DNA of 64,000 nt from Haloarchaeobius salinus (lineage in GTDB: Archaea; Halobacteriota; Halobacteria; Halobacteriales; Natrialbaceae). This document shows positions 35,118 through 42,942 of this stretch, in pieces. The notes under the pieces are model-generated. The model was not told the DNA's origin. It worked only from the letters and a program-made list of their open reading frames with translations, and made no database searches. The position numbers and the translations under genes are program-made. The first letter of the stretch is position 1, and every line of letters starts with the position of its first letter. The stretch is from the NCBI RefSeq assembly GCF_024464185.1, contig NZ_JANHAU010000002.1, positions 124,001 through 188,000 on the forward strand, in the 5' to 3' direction.

Positions 35118-36215
35118 TCACTCCACGGTGAACGCGACCGACTCCATCTCGAAGAACGCAGTCTCGTACCCCTCGTGTCTGGCGACCTGTGGCGGTGTCA
35201 GCACCGGGACGGCGAGCCTGTCGCCGGATTCGAGGGTCGGTATCGGCGTCCCGTAGTGGGGACCGAGCACCGGGTCGACCGTCCGCGACAGCGTGCGCTC
35301 GACGGCCGGCCCGCCACGCCGGTCGGGCTCGACACGCGCCCGGAGCCCCATCCCCGGGAGCACGAGCTCGTTGTGGGGCGTCCGTGCGAGCACCGCGAGG
35401 TAGGCGTCACCGTCGCTGGCGTCGTCTCCACGGTCCTCGCGACCGATCTCCAGCCGCGCCACTGCGTCACCGGTGAGCTGGAGAACGTCGAGGACCGCGC
35501 CGTCGGTCGTCGCCCGGCCGAGGTGCTGGCCCGGGAGCGCGTCGATGGTCGGCGCGACGGCCGCGGGGACGCCCGGAGCGTCGGCCGTCGGCAGCGCCCC
35601 GTCGTTCCCGGCGTCGCCGAGCCGTCGGCGGTCGATCGCGTCCCGTTCGTCGCGGGCGTACGCCAGTTCGAAGTCGGTGCTCGCCGACCCCTCGAAGCGC
35701 CCGGTGAACGCGCCGGTCCGGCGGATGGCGAGGCCGCCCACGCGCACGCGAACGGTGTAGTTCCCATCGCCGGGGAGCGAGACGTTGTCCCCGTAGTGGA
35801 AGCCGAGTCGCTGGGAGAGCATCGCGTACACCGCCTCCTGGACGACCGGCTCGCCGTCCCGGAGCACCTCGACGGTCAGCCCCACGTCGGGGAGGACGAC
35901 ACCCGTCTCTCTGTCCCAGACGAGCGTCATGAGGTGGACCGAGTCCGCGGACGCCACCGAGCGGCGGTACCGCTCCCGGCCGACGACCTCCCAGAACCGG
36001 CTCGGGTAGCTGTAGAGCAGACCGAAGCGATAGTCGCCGGCGTCGCGGGTGCCGACGACCCGGACACCGCCCGAACTCGTCGGGCGGTAGACACCGCTCG
36101 GCGGGTCGTCGAGCACCGGCGGCGGCCACGCGTCGTCGTCCCCCAGCACCGCACAGCCGGCGACCCCCACCGTCGTCGTGCCGGCCATCGCGGCGAGGAA
36201 CGTCCTGCGACGCAT
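35118..36215 (-). CDS. Lipoprotein with Tp34/iron-transport-like domain (DUF7350-type)
   Basis: The 365-aa protein starts MRRRTFLAAMAGTTTVGVAG and has a lipobox VAGC (Cys21). Residues 40-180 resemble periplasmic P19/Tp34 metal-binding proteins: an Ig fold with FHYGDNVSLPGDGNYTVRVR. The C-terminal half is a second beta-rich region (LVLPGMGLRARVE). P19/Tp34 proteins bind copper or iron for uptake; metal ligands are plausible from HLMTLVWD and FHYGDN but not certain. The divergent neighbour is halocyanin, so a redox/metal theme is possible. Start chosen by signal peptide and TATA-like box. Confidence 0.72.
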   Translation of the reverse strand: MRRRTFLAAMAGTTTVGVAGCAVLGDDDAWPPPVLDDPPSGVYRPTSSGGVRVVGTRDAGDYRFGLLYSYPSRFWEVVGRERYRRSVASADSVHLMTLVWDRETGVVLPDVGLTVEVLRDGEPVVQEAVYAMLSQRLGFHYGDNVSLPGDGNYTVRVRVGGLAIRRTGAFTGRFEGSASTDFELAYARDERDAIDRRRLGDAGNDGALPTADAPGVPAAVAPTIDALPGQHLGRATTDGAVLDVLQLTGDAVARLEIGREDRGDDASDGDAYLAVLARTPHNELVLPGMGLRARVEPDRRGGPAVERTLSRTVDPVLGPHYGTPIPTLESGDRLAVPVLTPPQVARHEGYETAFFEMESVAFTVE

Positions 36216-36303
36216 CGTCCCGGCTTCGACGCGCGACGGGATAGCAGTTGTGCCACGCTACCGCGCACCAAGCTATTTGTACGGGTTGACCGTCGGACCG
36301 AGC

Positions 36304-36744
36304 ATGCAGCGACGACGCGTCCTCGCGGGACTGGCGGCGGTGACGGGCTCGCTGGCCGGCTGTCTCGGCGGCGGTCGTGCGGGCGGGACTGGCGGCCCCA
36401 ACGACTCCTACGGCGACTGGTTCGACGGCGTGGACAACTACGACGGCGAGGTCGACCGGACCGGCGAGTCCGAGACGACCGTACTGGTCGGTGCCGACGA
36501 CGGGCTCGCGTTCGAGCCGGCGGCCGTGCGTCTCTCGCCCGGGACGACGGTGGTCTGGGAGTGGACCGGCGACGGCGGCGCGCACAACGTGCAGGCCGAA
36601 GCCGGCGGGTTCGAGAGCGACCTCGTCGACGACGAGGGCCACACGTTCGAGCACACCTTCTCGGAGCCGTCGCTCGTCCGGTACGTCTGCGACCCGCACC
36701 GCGACCTCGGGATGCGCGGTGGGGTGCGTGTCGTCGAGGAGTGA
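36304..36744 (+). CDS. Halocyanin-like blue copper lipoprotein
   Basis: The 146-aa protein has a lipobox LAGC (Cys20) after a short RRR signal and a plastocyanin-type cupredoxin domain. The four type 1 copper ligands are all present: His94 (GGAHNVQAE), Cys129 (VRYVCDPHRD), His132 and Met137 (GMRGG). Halocyanins are membrane-anchored one-electron carriers in haloarchaeal respiration. A TATA-like 'ctatttgtac' precedes the ATG by 27 nt. The adjacent NosD-like gene faces the same way but has its own promoter. Confidence 0.92.
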   Translation: MQRRRVLAGLAAVTGSLAGCLGGGRAGGTGGPNDSYGDWFDGVDNYDGEVDRTGESETTVLVGADDGLAFEPAAVRLSPGTTVVWEWTGDGGAHNVQAEAGGFESDLVDDEGHTFEHTFSEPSLVRYVCDPHRDLGMRGGVRVVEE

Positions 36745-36798
36745 GGCCGCGGGCGACCGGGGTGTCTGGGTCGGTCACCGCGGGCGTGGTGTCTGGTA

Positions 36799-36808
36799 AC
36801 AATTATGT
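36799..36808 (+). promoter_or_regulatory. TATA-like box ahead of the NosD-like gene
   Basis: 'acaattatgt' is the only A/T-rich box between halocyanin and the NosD-like gene. Usual spacing places the start near 36831, about 40 nt before the gene and 8 nt before a mini-ORF. Confidence 0.45.
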
Positions 36809-36838
36809 CGGAATGCGTCGTTGTCTGCTAGGACACGG

Positions 36839-36880
36839 ATGATCGAACGCATCACATCAGGGGGGAGGCGATGGCGCTGA
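36839..36880 (+). CDS. Candidate leader mini-ORF overlapping NosD-like start (13 aa)
   Basis: ATG 36839 opens 13 codons (MIERITSGGRRWR) and ends at TGA 36878-36880, so the last 10 nt overlap the start of the downstream gene. A strong GGGGGGAGG Shine-Dalgarno run lies inside it, 2-5 nt from the ATG at 36871. Predicted transcription starts about 8 nt before the mini-ORF. Translation is not shown. Confidence 0.38.
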   Translation: MIERITSGGRRWR

Positions 36881-38124
36881 GCCGCCGTCGGCTGCTGCGA
36901 CTCGCCGGCACGGTCGGCGTCGCGGGGAGCATCGGGGGAGCTGCACTGGCACAGGGGGGCGACGGCGGACGCTATCCGGCGGACCAGCCACGACGCGAGC
37001 CGCCACGCGAGTACGACGACTACACCGTCCACCGCGTCCCCGGGGCGTACGACAGCATCCAGGCCGCCGTCGAGGCCGCCGAACCGCGCGACCTCGTGCT
37101 CGTCGGGCCGGGCATCTATCGGGAGGCGGTTCGCGTGACGGACACGCCGCGGCTCACCATCCGCGGCACGGACCGCAACGAGGTCATCCTCGACGGCGAG
37201 TTCCGCCGGGAGGACGGGATTCTGTCGACGGTCGACGACGTGGTCGTCGAGAACATGACCGCCCGCAACTACCAGCGCAACGGCTTCTTCTGGTCGAGCG
37301 TGACCGGCTGGCGGGGGTCGTACCTCACCGCGTACAACAACCGCGTCTACGGCATCTACAACATCGACTCGACCCACGGTCGCTACGACAACTGCTACGC
37401 GTCGGGCCACACCGACTCGGGGTTCTACATCGGCCAGTGCAAGCCCTGCTACGCCCGCATCGAGGACGTCCGCTCGGAGCACAACGCCATCGGCTACTCC
37501 GGCACCAACGCGGGCGGCTACCTCACGGTCGCGAACTCGGTCTGGCGGCACAACAAGGCCGGCGTCGTCCCGAACACGCTCGACTCGGAGGCCGACCCGC
37601 CGCAGGACGCCGCCCGTATCGAGGGCAACCTCGTCGAGCACAACAGCAACGACGATGCACCCGACGCCGCGTTCGGCTACGCGACCAGCGGCGTCGGCAT
37701 CTCCGTCGCCGGCGGCATCAACAACGAGGTGTTCGACAACGAGGTACGCGGGCACGCCAACTACGGCATCGCGGTGCTCCCGATGATCGACGAGAACCTC
37801 TACCAGCCACGGAACAACCTCGTCCGCGGGAACACCGTCTCCGAGTCGGGCCGGGTCGACCTCGCCCTCGGCGCGCCACAGGCCGGCGGCAACCGCTTCG
37901 TCGACAACGAGGCGAACAGCAGCCGTCCGGGACACCTCACCGGCGGCCTCCGCCTGCTCGGTGGCGACCCCGCCGTCACGGCGGCGCTGGTCGAACAGTA
38001 CCTCCAGCTGGAGAACGGCGACGCGCCGATGGGCGACTGGCAGGACGCGCCGGAGCCGCCGTTCGACGAGCTGGAGTCGATGCCGGACCCGGAACGAGCG
38101 CCGAGGGAGGCGGTGCGTCGCTGA
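36871..38124 (+). CDS. Tat-exported right-handed beta-helix (NosD-like) protein
   Basis: The 417-aa protein has a Tat signal (MALSRRRLLRLAGTVGVAGS) with likely cleavage after GAALA. Residues about 50-370 form parallel beta-helix coils of the NosD/pectate-lyase type (VPGAYDSIQAAVEAAEPRDL, GIYREAVRVTDTPRLTIRG, repeated N-rich turns). NosD helps nitrous-oxide reductase maturation in denitrifiers, but no nosZ, nosF or nosY is here, so a general carbohydrate-binding or lyase-like surface role is equally possible. It overlaps the next gene (TGATG) and is probably coupled to it. Confidence 0.78.
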   Translation: MALSRRRLLRLAGTVGVAGSIGGAALAQGGDGGRYPADQPRREPPREYDDYTVHRVPGAYDSIQAAVEAAEPRDLVLVGPGIYREAVRVTDTPRLTIRGTDRNEVILDGEFRREDGILSTVDDVVVENMTARNYQRNGFFWSSVTGWRGSYLTAYNNRVYGIYNIDSTHGRYDNCYASGHTDSGFYIGQCKPCYARIEDVRSEHNAIGYSGTNAGGYLTVANSVWRHNKAGVVPNTLDSEADPPQDAARIEGNLVEHNSNDDAPDAAFGYATSGVGISVAGGINNEVFDNEVRGHANYGIAVLPMIDENLYQPRNNLVRGNTVSESGRVDLALGAPQAGGNRFVDNEANSSRPGHLTGGLRLLGGDPAVTAALVEQYLQLENGDAPMGDWQDAPEPPFDELESMPDPERAPREAVRR

Positions 38125-38582
38125 TGTCGACCGTCGACTCCCTCAGAGAGCGCGTCCGCTCGCCCTTCGAGCAGCGCCACGATGCGGCGACCACGGCGCT
38201 CGTCGCCGGCTGGGCGCTCGTGCTCGGCCTCGTCGCGGGCTGGGTCGTCGCGGACTTCGAGGTTCGGCAGCTCACGACCGTCGTCGTCGCGCTGGCGGCC
38301 GGAATCCTCCTGTACGGGCGGGAGACGCCCCGGGATATCGTCGCGGGCGGGCTGTACATGCTCGCCGCGCTGGTCGCGCTGTTCCCGGTCGCGTACGAGC
38401 TCCACGTCTTCACCGTCACCGGGATGGCCGGCGTCGACAGCCCGTGGACGCACGTGCTCACGGTCAGCGACCTGCTGCTGTTCGTGCTGTTCCTCGCGGT
38501 CGCGGCGGTGCCGGCGCTGCTGGGCTTCCTGGTGGGGAACTGGACGGCGGTCCGGGGTCGGCTCGCGGGGATTCGGTCCTAG
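38124..38582 (+). CDS. Four-helix membrane protein, partner of NosD-like gene
   Basis: 152 aa with a basic, Arg-rich N-terminus followed by four hydrophobic segments (about 24-42, 47-65, 72-92 and 110-135). No domain is recognised. Its ATG overlaps the stop of the NosD-like gene, so the two are translated from one mRNA. It overlaps the convergent methyltransferase by 4 bp. A membrane partner of the exported beta-helix protein is a reasonable inference from position only. Confidence 0.68.
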   Translation: MSTVDSLRERVRSPFEQRHDAATTALVAGWALVLGLVAGWVVADFEVRQLTTVVVALAAGILLYGRETPRDIVAGGLYMLAALVALFPVAYELHVFTVTGMAGVDSPWTHVLTVSDLLLFVLFLAVAAVPALLGFLVGNWTAVRGRLAGIRS

Positions 38583-39307
38583 TCCCAGTCGATCCACTCG
38601 TGCTCCCAGCCGTTCCCGAGTGCGGTCTGGGCGCGCTCCCTATCCTCGCGGTCGGTCCGGTTGCGTTCGAGCGCACCCGCCTGCTCGCCCTCGACGAGCA
38701 GCGGCGCGAACGCGACGGGGCCGTGCTCGTCGACGACCTCGCCGTCTGCGTCGACGGAGACGAGCGTCTGTCCGGCCGCGCCGCGGGGCATGACGAGCCG
38801 CCCGTCGTCGGCCAGCTGGGAGACGAGCGCACGCGGGGGTTCGACGGCCGCGGCCTCCACGAGCACCCGGTCGAACGGTGCGTACTCGGCGAGGCCGTGG
38901 GTGCCGTCGCGGCAGTCGACGAGTACCTCGCCGTAGCCGGCGTCCGCGAGGTTCGAGCGGGCGTCGTAGACGACGCGGCGGGTGATGTCCACCGCGTGGA
39001 CGTTGCGCGCCCCGGCGAGTTCGGCGGCGACCGCGCTCGTGTAGCCGACGCCCGCGCCGACGACGAGCACCGCGTCGCCGTCCTCGACGCGGAGCGCCTC
39101 GAACAGCCGTGCGACCGAGCTCGGCGAGAGGATGCGGGTGCCGGCGTGCTCGTGCGACTGGTCGCTGTACGCGCGTTTCTCCTCGGGGACGAACTCGTGG
39201 CGGGGGACCTCCCGCAGTGCGAGGCCGACCGCGTCGCTCTCCACGACGGCCTTCGCGTCGTGTTCGAGGCTGTCGACCATGTCGTCCCGCAGCGCCGCCT
39301 GCTCCAT
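38579..39307 (-). CDS. PCMT-like methyltransferase, divergent
   Basis: 242 aa. Its core matches protein-L-isoaspartate O-methyltransferases: LREVPRHEFVPEEKR at the front, ILSPSSVARLFEAL, then VLVVGAGVGYTSAV (SAM loop, normally EVGTGSGY) and a C-terminal MPRGAAGQTLV. Compared with the canonical neighbour at 40379, the SAM loop and the 'TISAPHMVA' active-site segment are altered, so specificity may differ. The gene is probably leaderless: a TATA-like TTCTTAACG overlaps the stop of the upstream methyltransferase gene. Confidence 0.75.
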   Translation of the reverse strand: MEQAALRDDMVDSLEHDAKAVVESDAVGLALREVPRHEFVPEEKRAYSDQSHEHAGTRILSPSSVARLFEALRVEDGDAVLVVGAGVGYTSAVAAELAGARNVHAVDITRRVVYDARSNLADAGYGEVLVDCRDGTHGLAEYAPFDRVLVEAAAVEPPRALVSQLADDGRLVMPRGAAGQTLVSVDADGEVVDEHGPVAFAPLLVEGEQAGALERNRTDREDRERAQTALGNGWEHEWIDWD

Positions 39308-39330
39308 GCTCGAAGCTCCGTGATGCGCCG

Positions 39331-40326
39331 TTAAGAATCTCGCGCCTGCCCCAGCACCGCCTGCCGGTCCGTCCCCGGCACGTCGCGCACCTGTACCGCC
39401 CGCAGTCCCGCGGCTTCGAACCAGTCGCGGTAGTTCGCGGGCTCGTGTGCCTCGCCGGAGCCGAGCGCGAGCCGGTGGACTGTCCTCGCACGCGCGGCGG
39501 GCGAGCGCCCGCGAAGGTAATCCACGACCACGAGCCAGCCGCCCGGCGCGAGCGCGTCGGCCGCCGCCGCGACGAGCCGCCGGTTCGCCGCCGCCGAGCG
39601 GTCGCTGGTCCGGAGCGGGACGAACGCGCAGTCGACGCCGTCGACGGGGAGTGCGGTGGAACCCCCTTCGTCGCTCGTCTCGGTGTTGCTCCCCTCGTCG
39701 TCGGGGAGCTCCCACGTCACCGACTCGACGGGCTCCCGGGCGAGCAGCGACGCCGACGCGTCGAGCCGGTCGGTGCTGTCGAGCAGCGTCACGTCGTAGC
39801 CCCGGCGGGCGAACTCGACGGCGTAGGTGCCCGGTGCGCCGCCGATATCGACGACCCGGCCGTCGGGCGCGACGTGCTGGGCGGCGGTGACGCACGCCCG
39901 GACGGTGGCCTCGTCGGTTGCCTGCACGCGGCCGAGGCGGTTTCGGGTCCACGCGGTCGTGGTGCCGTCGGGTGCCTGCTCGGTGGCGTCGTCGTCGCCG
40001 ACCGGTGGGCCCCCGCCGCGCATCGTCTCGGGAAGTTGACCGAGCGCGTCGAGGTCGTCGAGTTCGGCCGGGAAGCGCCCCACCGAGCGGAGGTCCGCCG
40101 CCGCGAGGAAGCCCAGCGCGCGGTTCGTCGGCTCGTAGACGCCGCCCACGTCGCGGAAGAAGCCGGCGTCGGCGAGCCCCTCGACGGCGAGGCGGGCCGC
40201 GCGCTCGGTCACGTCCGTCCGTTCGGCGACCTCGCTCGGCGTGTCGGCGTCGGAGAGCAGCGCGTCGAGTACGCCCGTCTCGCGGGCGGCCCACAGCAGG
40301 AACAGCGTCTCCCGGTCGTCGGTCAT
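39331..40326 (-). CDS. Class I O-methyltransferase with winged-helix N-terminus
   Basis: The 331-aa protein has an N-terminal winged-helix dimerisation domain (ETGVLDALLSDADTPSEVAE, residues 15-75) like plant/bacterial small-molecule O-methyltransferases, then a SAM-binding Rossmann domain with VVDIGGAPGTYAVEFARRGY (motif I, about 147-166) and LLDSTDRL. A catalytic His is not evident. The substrate is unknown. The promoter AGTTATTCC (40350-40358) is centred 27 nt before the ATG. It lies between two PCMT-like genes on the same strand. Confidence 0.8.
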   Translation of the reverse strand: MTDDRETLFLLWAARETGVLDALLSDADTPSEVAERTDVTERAARLAVEGLADAGFFRDVGGVYEPTNRALGFLAAADLRSVGRFPAELDDLDALGQLPETMRGGGPPVGDDDATEQAPDGTTTAWTRNRLGRVQATDEATVRACVTAAQHVAPDGRVVDIGGAPGTYAVEFARRGYDVTLLDSTDRLDASASLLAREPVESVTWELPDDEGSNTETSDEGGSTALPVDGVDCAFVPLRTSDRSAAANRRLVAAAADALAPGGWLVVVDYLRGRSPAARARTVHRLALGSGEAHEPANYRDWFEAAGLRAVQVRDVPGTDRQAVLGQARDS

Positions 40327-40378
40327 GGTCGGGGCGACGCCCCGGAGGGGAATAACTCCGGCTACTGCCCGCGGTCGG

Positions 40379-41005
40379 TCACTGCATCCGGACGAACCGC
40401 ACGCCGCCCCGGTCCTCGCGGTCGAGCGAGCCGTCTGCCCGCCGGGTCGCGTGGACGAGCGTCTGGCGGTCGGTGCCGATGGGGGCGAGGACGACCCCGC
40501 CCGGCCGTACCTGCTCGACGACGGATTCGGGGAGCTCCGGTGCAGCGCAGGTCAGGTACGCGGCGTCGTAGGGCGCGTGCTCGGCCCAGCCCTCGCGACC
40601 GTCGCCCGCTCTGATTCCGATGTCGTCGTAGCCCAGCCGGTCCAGCCGCTCGCGGGCCTCGCTGGCGAGTCGGTCGCTGTACTCGACGGAGAAGACGTTC
40701 TCCGGGCCGACGACCTCCGCGGTGACGGCGGCGTGGTAGCCACAGCCGGTGCCGACCTCGAGCACCCGCTCGCCGGGCGAGAGGCCGAGCGCATCGACCA
40801 TGATGGCGACCATGTGCGGTGCGCTGATGGTCGCGCCGTCGCCGATGGGCAACGGGCGGTCGGCGTACGCCTCGCTCCGGCGTGATTCGGGGACGAACTC
40901 GTGTCTCGGGACCGCCCGCATCGCGTCGAGCGTGGACTCCCGCTCGATGTCGCTCCGGCGGGCGAGCCGGTCGACCAGCGACTCCCGGGCGGCCTCGAAG
41001 CTCAT
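40379..41005 (-). CDS. pcm: Protein-L-isoaspartate O-methyltransferase
   Basis: The 208-aa protein has the full PCMT pattern: AMRAVPRHEFVPESRRSEAY, the active-site segment GDGATISAPHMVAIM, motif I VLEVGTGCGYHAAV, FSVEYSDRLA and a C-terminal GGVVLAPIGTDRQTLV. It repairs damaged aspartyl residues in proteins using SAM. It follows the zinc-finger gene by 1 bp, so the two are in one operon transcribed from 41660. Confidence 0.9.
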   Translation of the reverse strand: MSFEAARESLVDRLARRSDIERESTLDAMRAVPRHEFVPESRRSEAYADRPLPIGDGATISAPHMVAIMVDALGLSPGERVLEVGTGCGYHAAVTAEVVGPENVFSVEYSDRLASEARERLDRLGYDDIGIRAGDGREGWAEHAPYDAAYLTCAAPELPESVVEQVRPGGVVLAPIGTDRQTLVHATRRADGSLDREDRGGVRFVRMQ

Positions 41006-41006
41006 C

Positions 41007-41660
41007 TCACCAGGCGGACCAGGCGGTGGTCTCCTCGTCCCACGCGTAGACGCGCTTCGTGTCCTTCGCGATGACCGTGTCGCCGTCGTGGTCGAGCTTG
41101 TCGTGATAGTAGCCCTCCGCGTCGGCGCGCACCGCGATCCCGCTGATGGTGAACTCGTCGTTGTCGAACGTCTCCGTCTCGCCGACGACGAACTCGTAGT
41201 CGCCGGGGACGTACACGCGCTCCGAGCGCGTCTCGTTGTTGCGGCCGTCGCGCGGGTGGATGGTCACGTTGACCCCGACGTTCCCGACTGCACGGGTCCA
41301 GAACGTCTCCACGTCGCCCGCCTCCGCCTCCTCGACCCGGCGCTCGCCGTCGAGCTCGAGGCTCGTGATGCGGACCGTCATGATGGCCTCGTCGGTGTCG
41401 AGGATGAACTCCTCGCCCGTCGCGACCGTCTCGTCGACCGGGGCCTCCACCGTCGCGGTGAAGGAGTCCCCGTCCTGACTGACGACGACGTCGACCTCGA
41501 CCGTCTCGTCCGGTTCGACCCGCTCCTTGTGGACGTGCCCGCACTCCGTACAGCGGACCGTGTACATCTGCCCGCGCTCCTTCAGCACCTCGTGCGCCCG
41601 TTCGAACTCGGGCGAACACGAGGGACAGGGGAGCGCGAGCCTGTCGGCGACTTCGCTCAT
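41007..41660 (-). CDS. HVO_0476-like zinc-finger protein
   Basis: The 217-aa protein has an N-terminal zinc ribbon (CPSC Cys12/15, CTEC Cys37/40) followed by a beta-rich acidic domain of about 170 residues with two repeats (VEVDVVVSQDG..., VFDTDEAIMTVRITSLE-like). This matches the haloarchaeal family named after HVO_0476, of unknown function. The start was set at MSEVADRLALPC because of TATA-like CTTTTACC 27 nt upstream; earlier in-frame starts lie beyond the promoter. It heads the operon with pcm, 1 bp apart. Confidence 0.82.
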   Translation of the reverse strand: MSEVADRLALPCPSCSPEFERAHEVLKERGQMYTVRCTECGHVHKERVEPDETVEVDVVVSQDGDSFTATVEAPVDETVATGEEFILDTDEAIMTVRITSLELDGERRVEEAEAGDVETFWTRAVGNVGVNVTIHPRDGRNNETRSERVYVPGDYEFVVGETETFDNDEFTISGIAVRADAEGYYHDKLDHDGDTVIAKDTKRVYAWDEETTAWSAW

Positions 41661-41786
41661 ACCCGTTTCTACAGGGCGACGCGGTAAAAGCCGTCGGACC
41701 TCTCGTGTGCGTGCTGGTGATTGTCTCGGACGGGCGTCTGTTCGGCTGAGTCTGCCGCAGTTTTCGAGGGGTACACCGGAACTGGG

Positions 41787-41905
41787 AACAGCCAGAAAGC
41801 CCCGAGGCTGTCGGCTTGGGGGCTTCGCTGCGCTCCTCACTCCGTTGCGGTGCTTGCGTCAGCCGCCTTCGCCGACAGCCTCGCCCCTTTCAGTCCCACC
41901 CCGCA
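41787..41905 (+). repeat. Dispersed stem-loop repeat, truncated copy A1
   Basis: Starts AACAGCCAGAAAGCCCC, then a hairpin with a perfect 13-bp stem (CGAGGCTGTCGGC at 41803-41815 and GCCGACAGCCTCG at 41871-41883), then CCCCTTTCAGTCCCACCCC. Outside the 13-bp stem, GAAAG and CTTTC can pair with CCC on both sides left open. The 3' part found in the other copies is missing. Confidence 0.78.
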
Positions 41906-41960
41906 ACCGGTTGATTCCCGGAGCGGCGCACCTGTCAGGCGGGTGCGTCTGAGCCCGGTC

Positions 41961-42200
41961 GGCCGGGTGGCGGGCGGCTTGCGAGCGTGCCGGAGGCCGC
42001 GAGCCGCCACCCGTGCGAGGGATGAGAAGCGCAGCGAACCGAGCATCGCAATCGGCTGCGGAGGCGGGAGGTGCGGTGCGGAGCCGTGGCGGGATTGAAA
42101 GGGGCCGGGCGCTCGCCAACCGAGACAACGCAAGCACCGCAGCGGAGCGAGGAGCACAGCGAGTCGCAGGAGGCGAGCGGCCGGGGGCTTTCTGGCTGTT
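41961..42200 (-). repeat. Dispersed stem-loop repeat, full copy A2
   Basis: Read on the minus strand from 42200: AACAGCCAGAAAGCCCC, stem CCGGCCGCTCGCC (42184-42172) pairing with GGCGAGCGCCCGG (42117-42105, one mismatch), then CCCTTTCAATCCCGCC and about 100 bp of GC-rich sequence ending near GCCACCCGGC. It aligns along its length with copy B at 51312-51560, but its stem sequence is different. Confidence 0.75.
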
Positions 42201-42478
42201 CTTGACACAAGCGAGTCCCACGACCGAGGGGGCGTTCAGAGTTCTCGAATCACCAGTGCAGCCACCAACAGAGTACCGACCACATCACGAGAATACAGAC
42301 AGCACACCAACCAGCACACCCGAACACACCAAAACGCCAAACGAACGGGTCTGCGAACAGCTTTCGAGATAAGGAGCGCGCAGAGCGCGTAACTCGAACC
42401 CCCGAAACGGCCTCAGATTCCTCCTTCGACCCCTCTCGCGCTCGCTGGGGCCGTAACTCGCGGGTGCAAAAGGGTGCG

Positions 42479-42486
42479 CTTAAGTG
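42479..42486 (+). promoter_or_regulatory. TATA-like box for rpsL-rps7
   Basis: 'cttaagtg' is centred about 29 nt before ATG 42512, giving an almost leaderless mRNA for the ribosomal protein operon. Confidence 0.5.
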
Positions 42487-42511
42487 CCTCCGTAAGATAC
42501 CGACTGGTACT

Positions 42512-42940
42512 ATGGCGAACGGCAAATACGCCGCGCGCAAGCTCAAGAAGGACCGCCAGAACCACCGGTGGTCCGACTCCGAGTACGCTCGACGCGAGCG
42601 CGGACTCCGCAAGAAGTCCGACCCGCTCGAGGGCGCGCCCCAGGGTCGAGGTATCGTGCTGGAGAAGGTCGGCATCGAGGCGAAGCAGCCGAACTCCGCG
42701 ATTCGGAAGTGCGTCCGTGTCCAGCTGATCAAGAACGGCAAGCAGGTCACGGCGTTCTGCCCGGGCGACGGTGCCATCTCGTTCATCGACGAGCACGACG
42801 AGGTCACCATCGCCGGCATCGGTGGGGCGAAGGGTCGCGCGATGGGCGACCTCTCCGGCGTGAACTACAAGGTCGAGAAGGTCAACGGCGTCGCGATGCT
42901 CGAACTCGTCCGCGGGAACGCGGAGAAGCCGGTGCGCTAA
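42512..42940 (+). CDS. rpsL: 30S ribosomal protein S12 (uS12)
   Basis: The 142-aa protein begins [15 protein letters not shown] and contains [20 protein letters not shown] (decoding-site loop; the PNSA segment is nearly invariant), [14 protein letters not shown] and [15 protein letters not shown]. It sits at the A site and monitors codon-anticodon pairing. rps7 follows after 2 bp. In other haloarchaea it usually follows nusA, which here is about 24 kb away on the other strand. Confidence 0.96.
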   Translation: MANGKYAARKLKKDRQNHRWSDSEYARRERGLRKKSDPLEGAPQGRGIVLEKVGIEAKQPNSAIRKCVRVQLIKNGKQVTAFCPGDGAISFIDEHDEVTIAGIGGAKGRAMGDLSGVNYKVEKVNGVAMLELVRGNAEKPVR

Positions 42941-42942
42941 CC

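Larger units (their letters stand above)
41661..42511. other. 851-bp gene-free region with paired dispersed repeats
   Basis: No convincing gene. Open frames here are arginine/proline-rich shadows of repeats. 41787-42200 holds two facing copies of a stem-loop repeat, bounded by AACAGCCAGAAAGCCCC on the left and its reverse complement on the right. 42201-42478 shows nothing specific except the rpsL promoter at its end. Confidence 0.7.

Noticed and set aside
36871-38124. Nitrous oxide reductase (nos) cluster
   Set aside because: Only a NosD-like beta-helix is present. No nosZ, nosF, nosY or nosL is near, and NosD-type folds occur in many other proteins.
41805-42221. Several short ORFs in both directions (Arg/Pro/Ser-rich)
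   Set aside because: They lie entirely in the dispersed repeat and translate its hairpins. No start or promoter signal and no protein-like composition.
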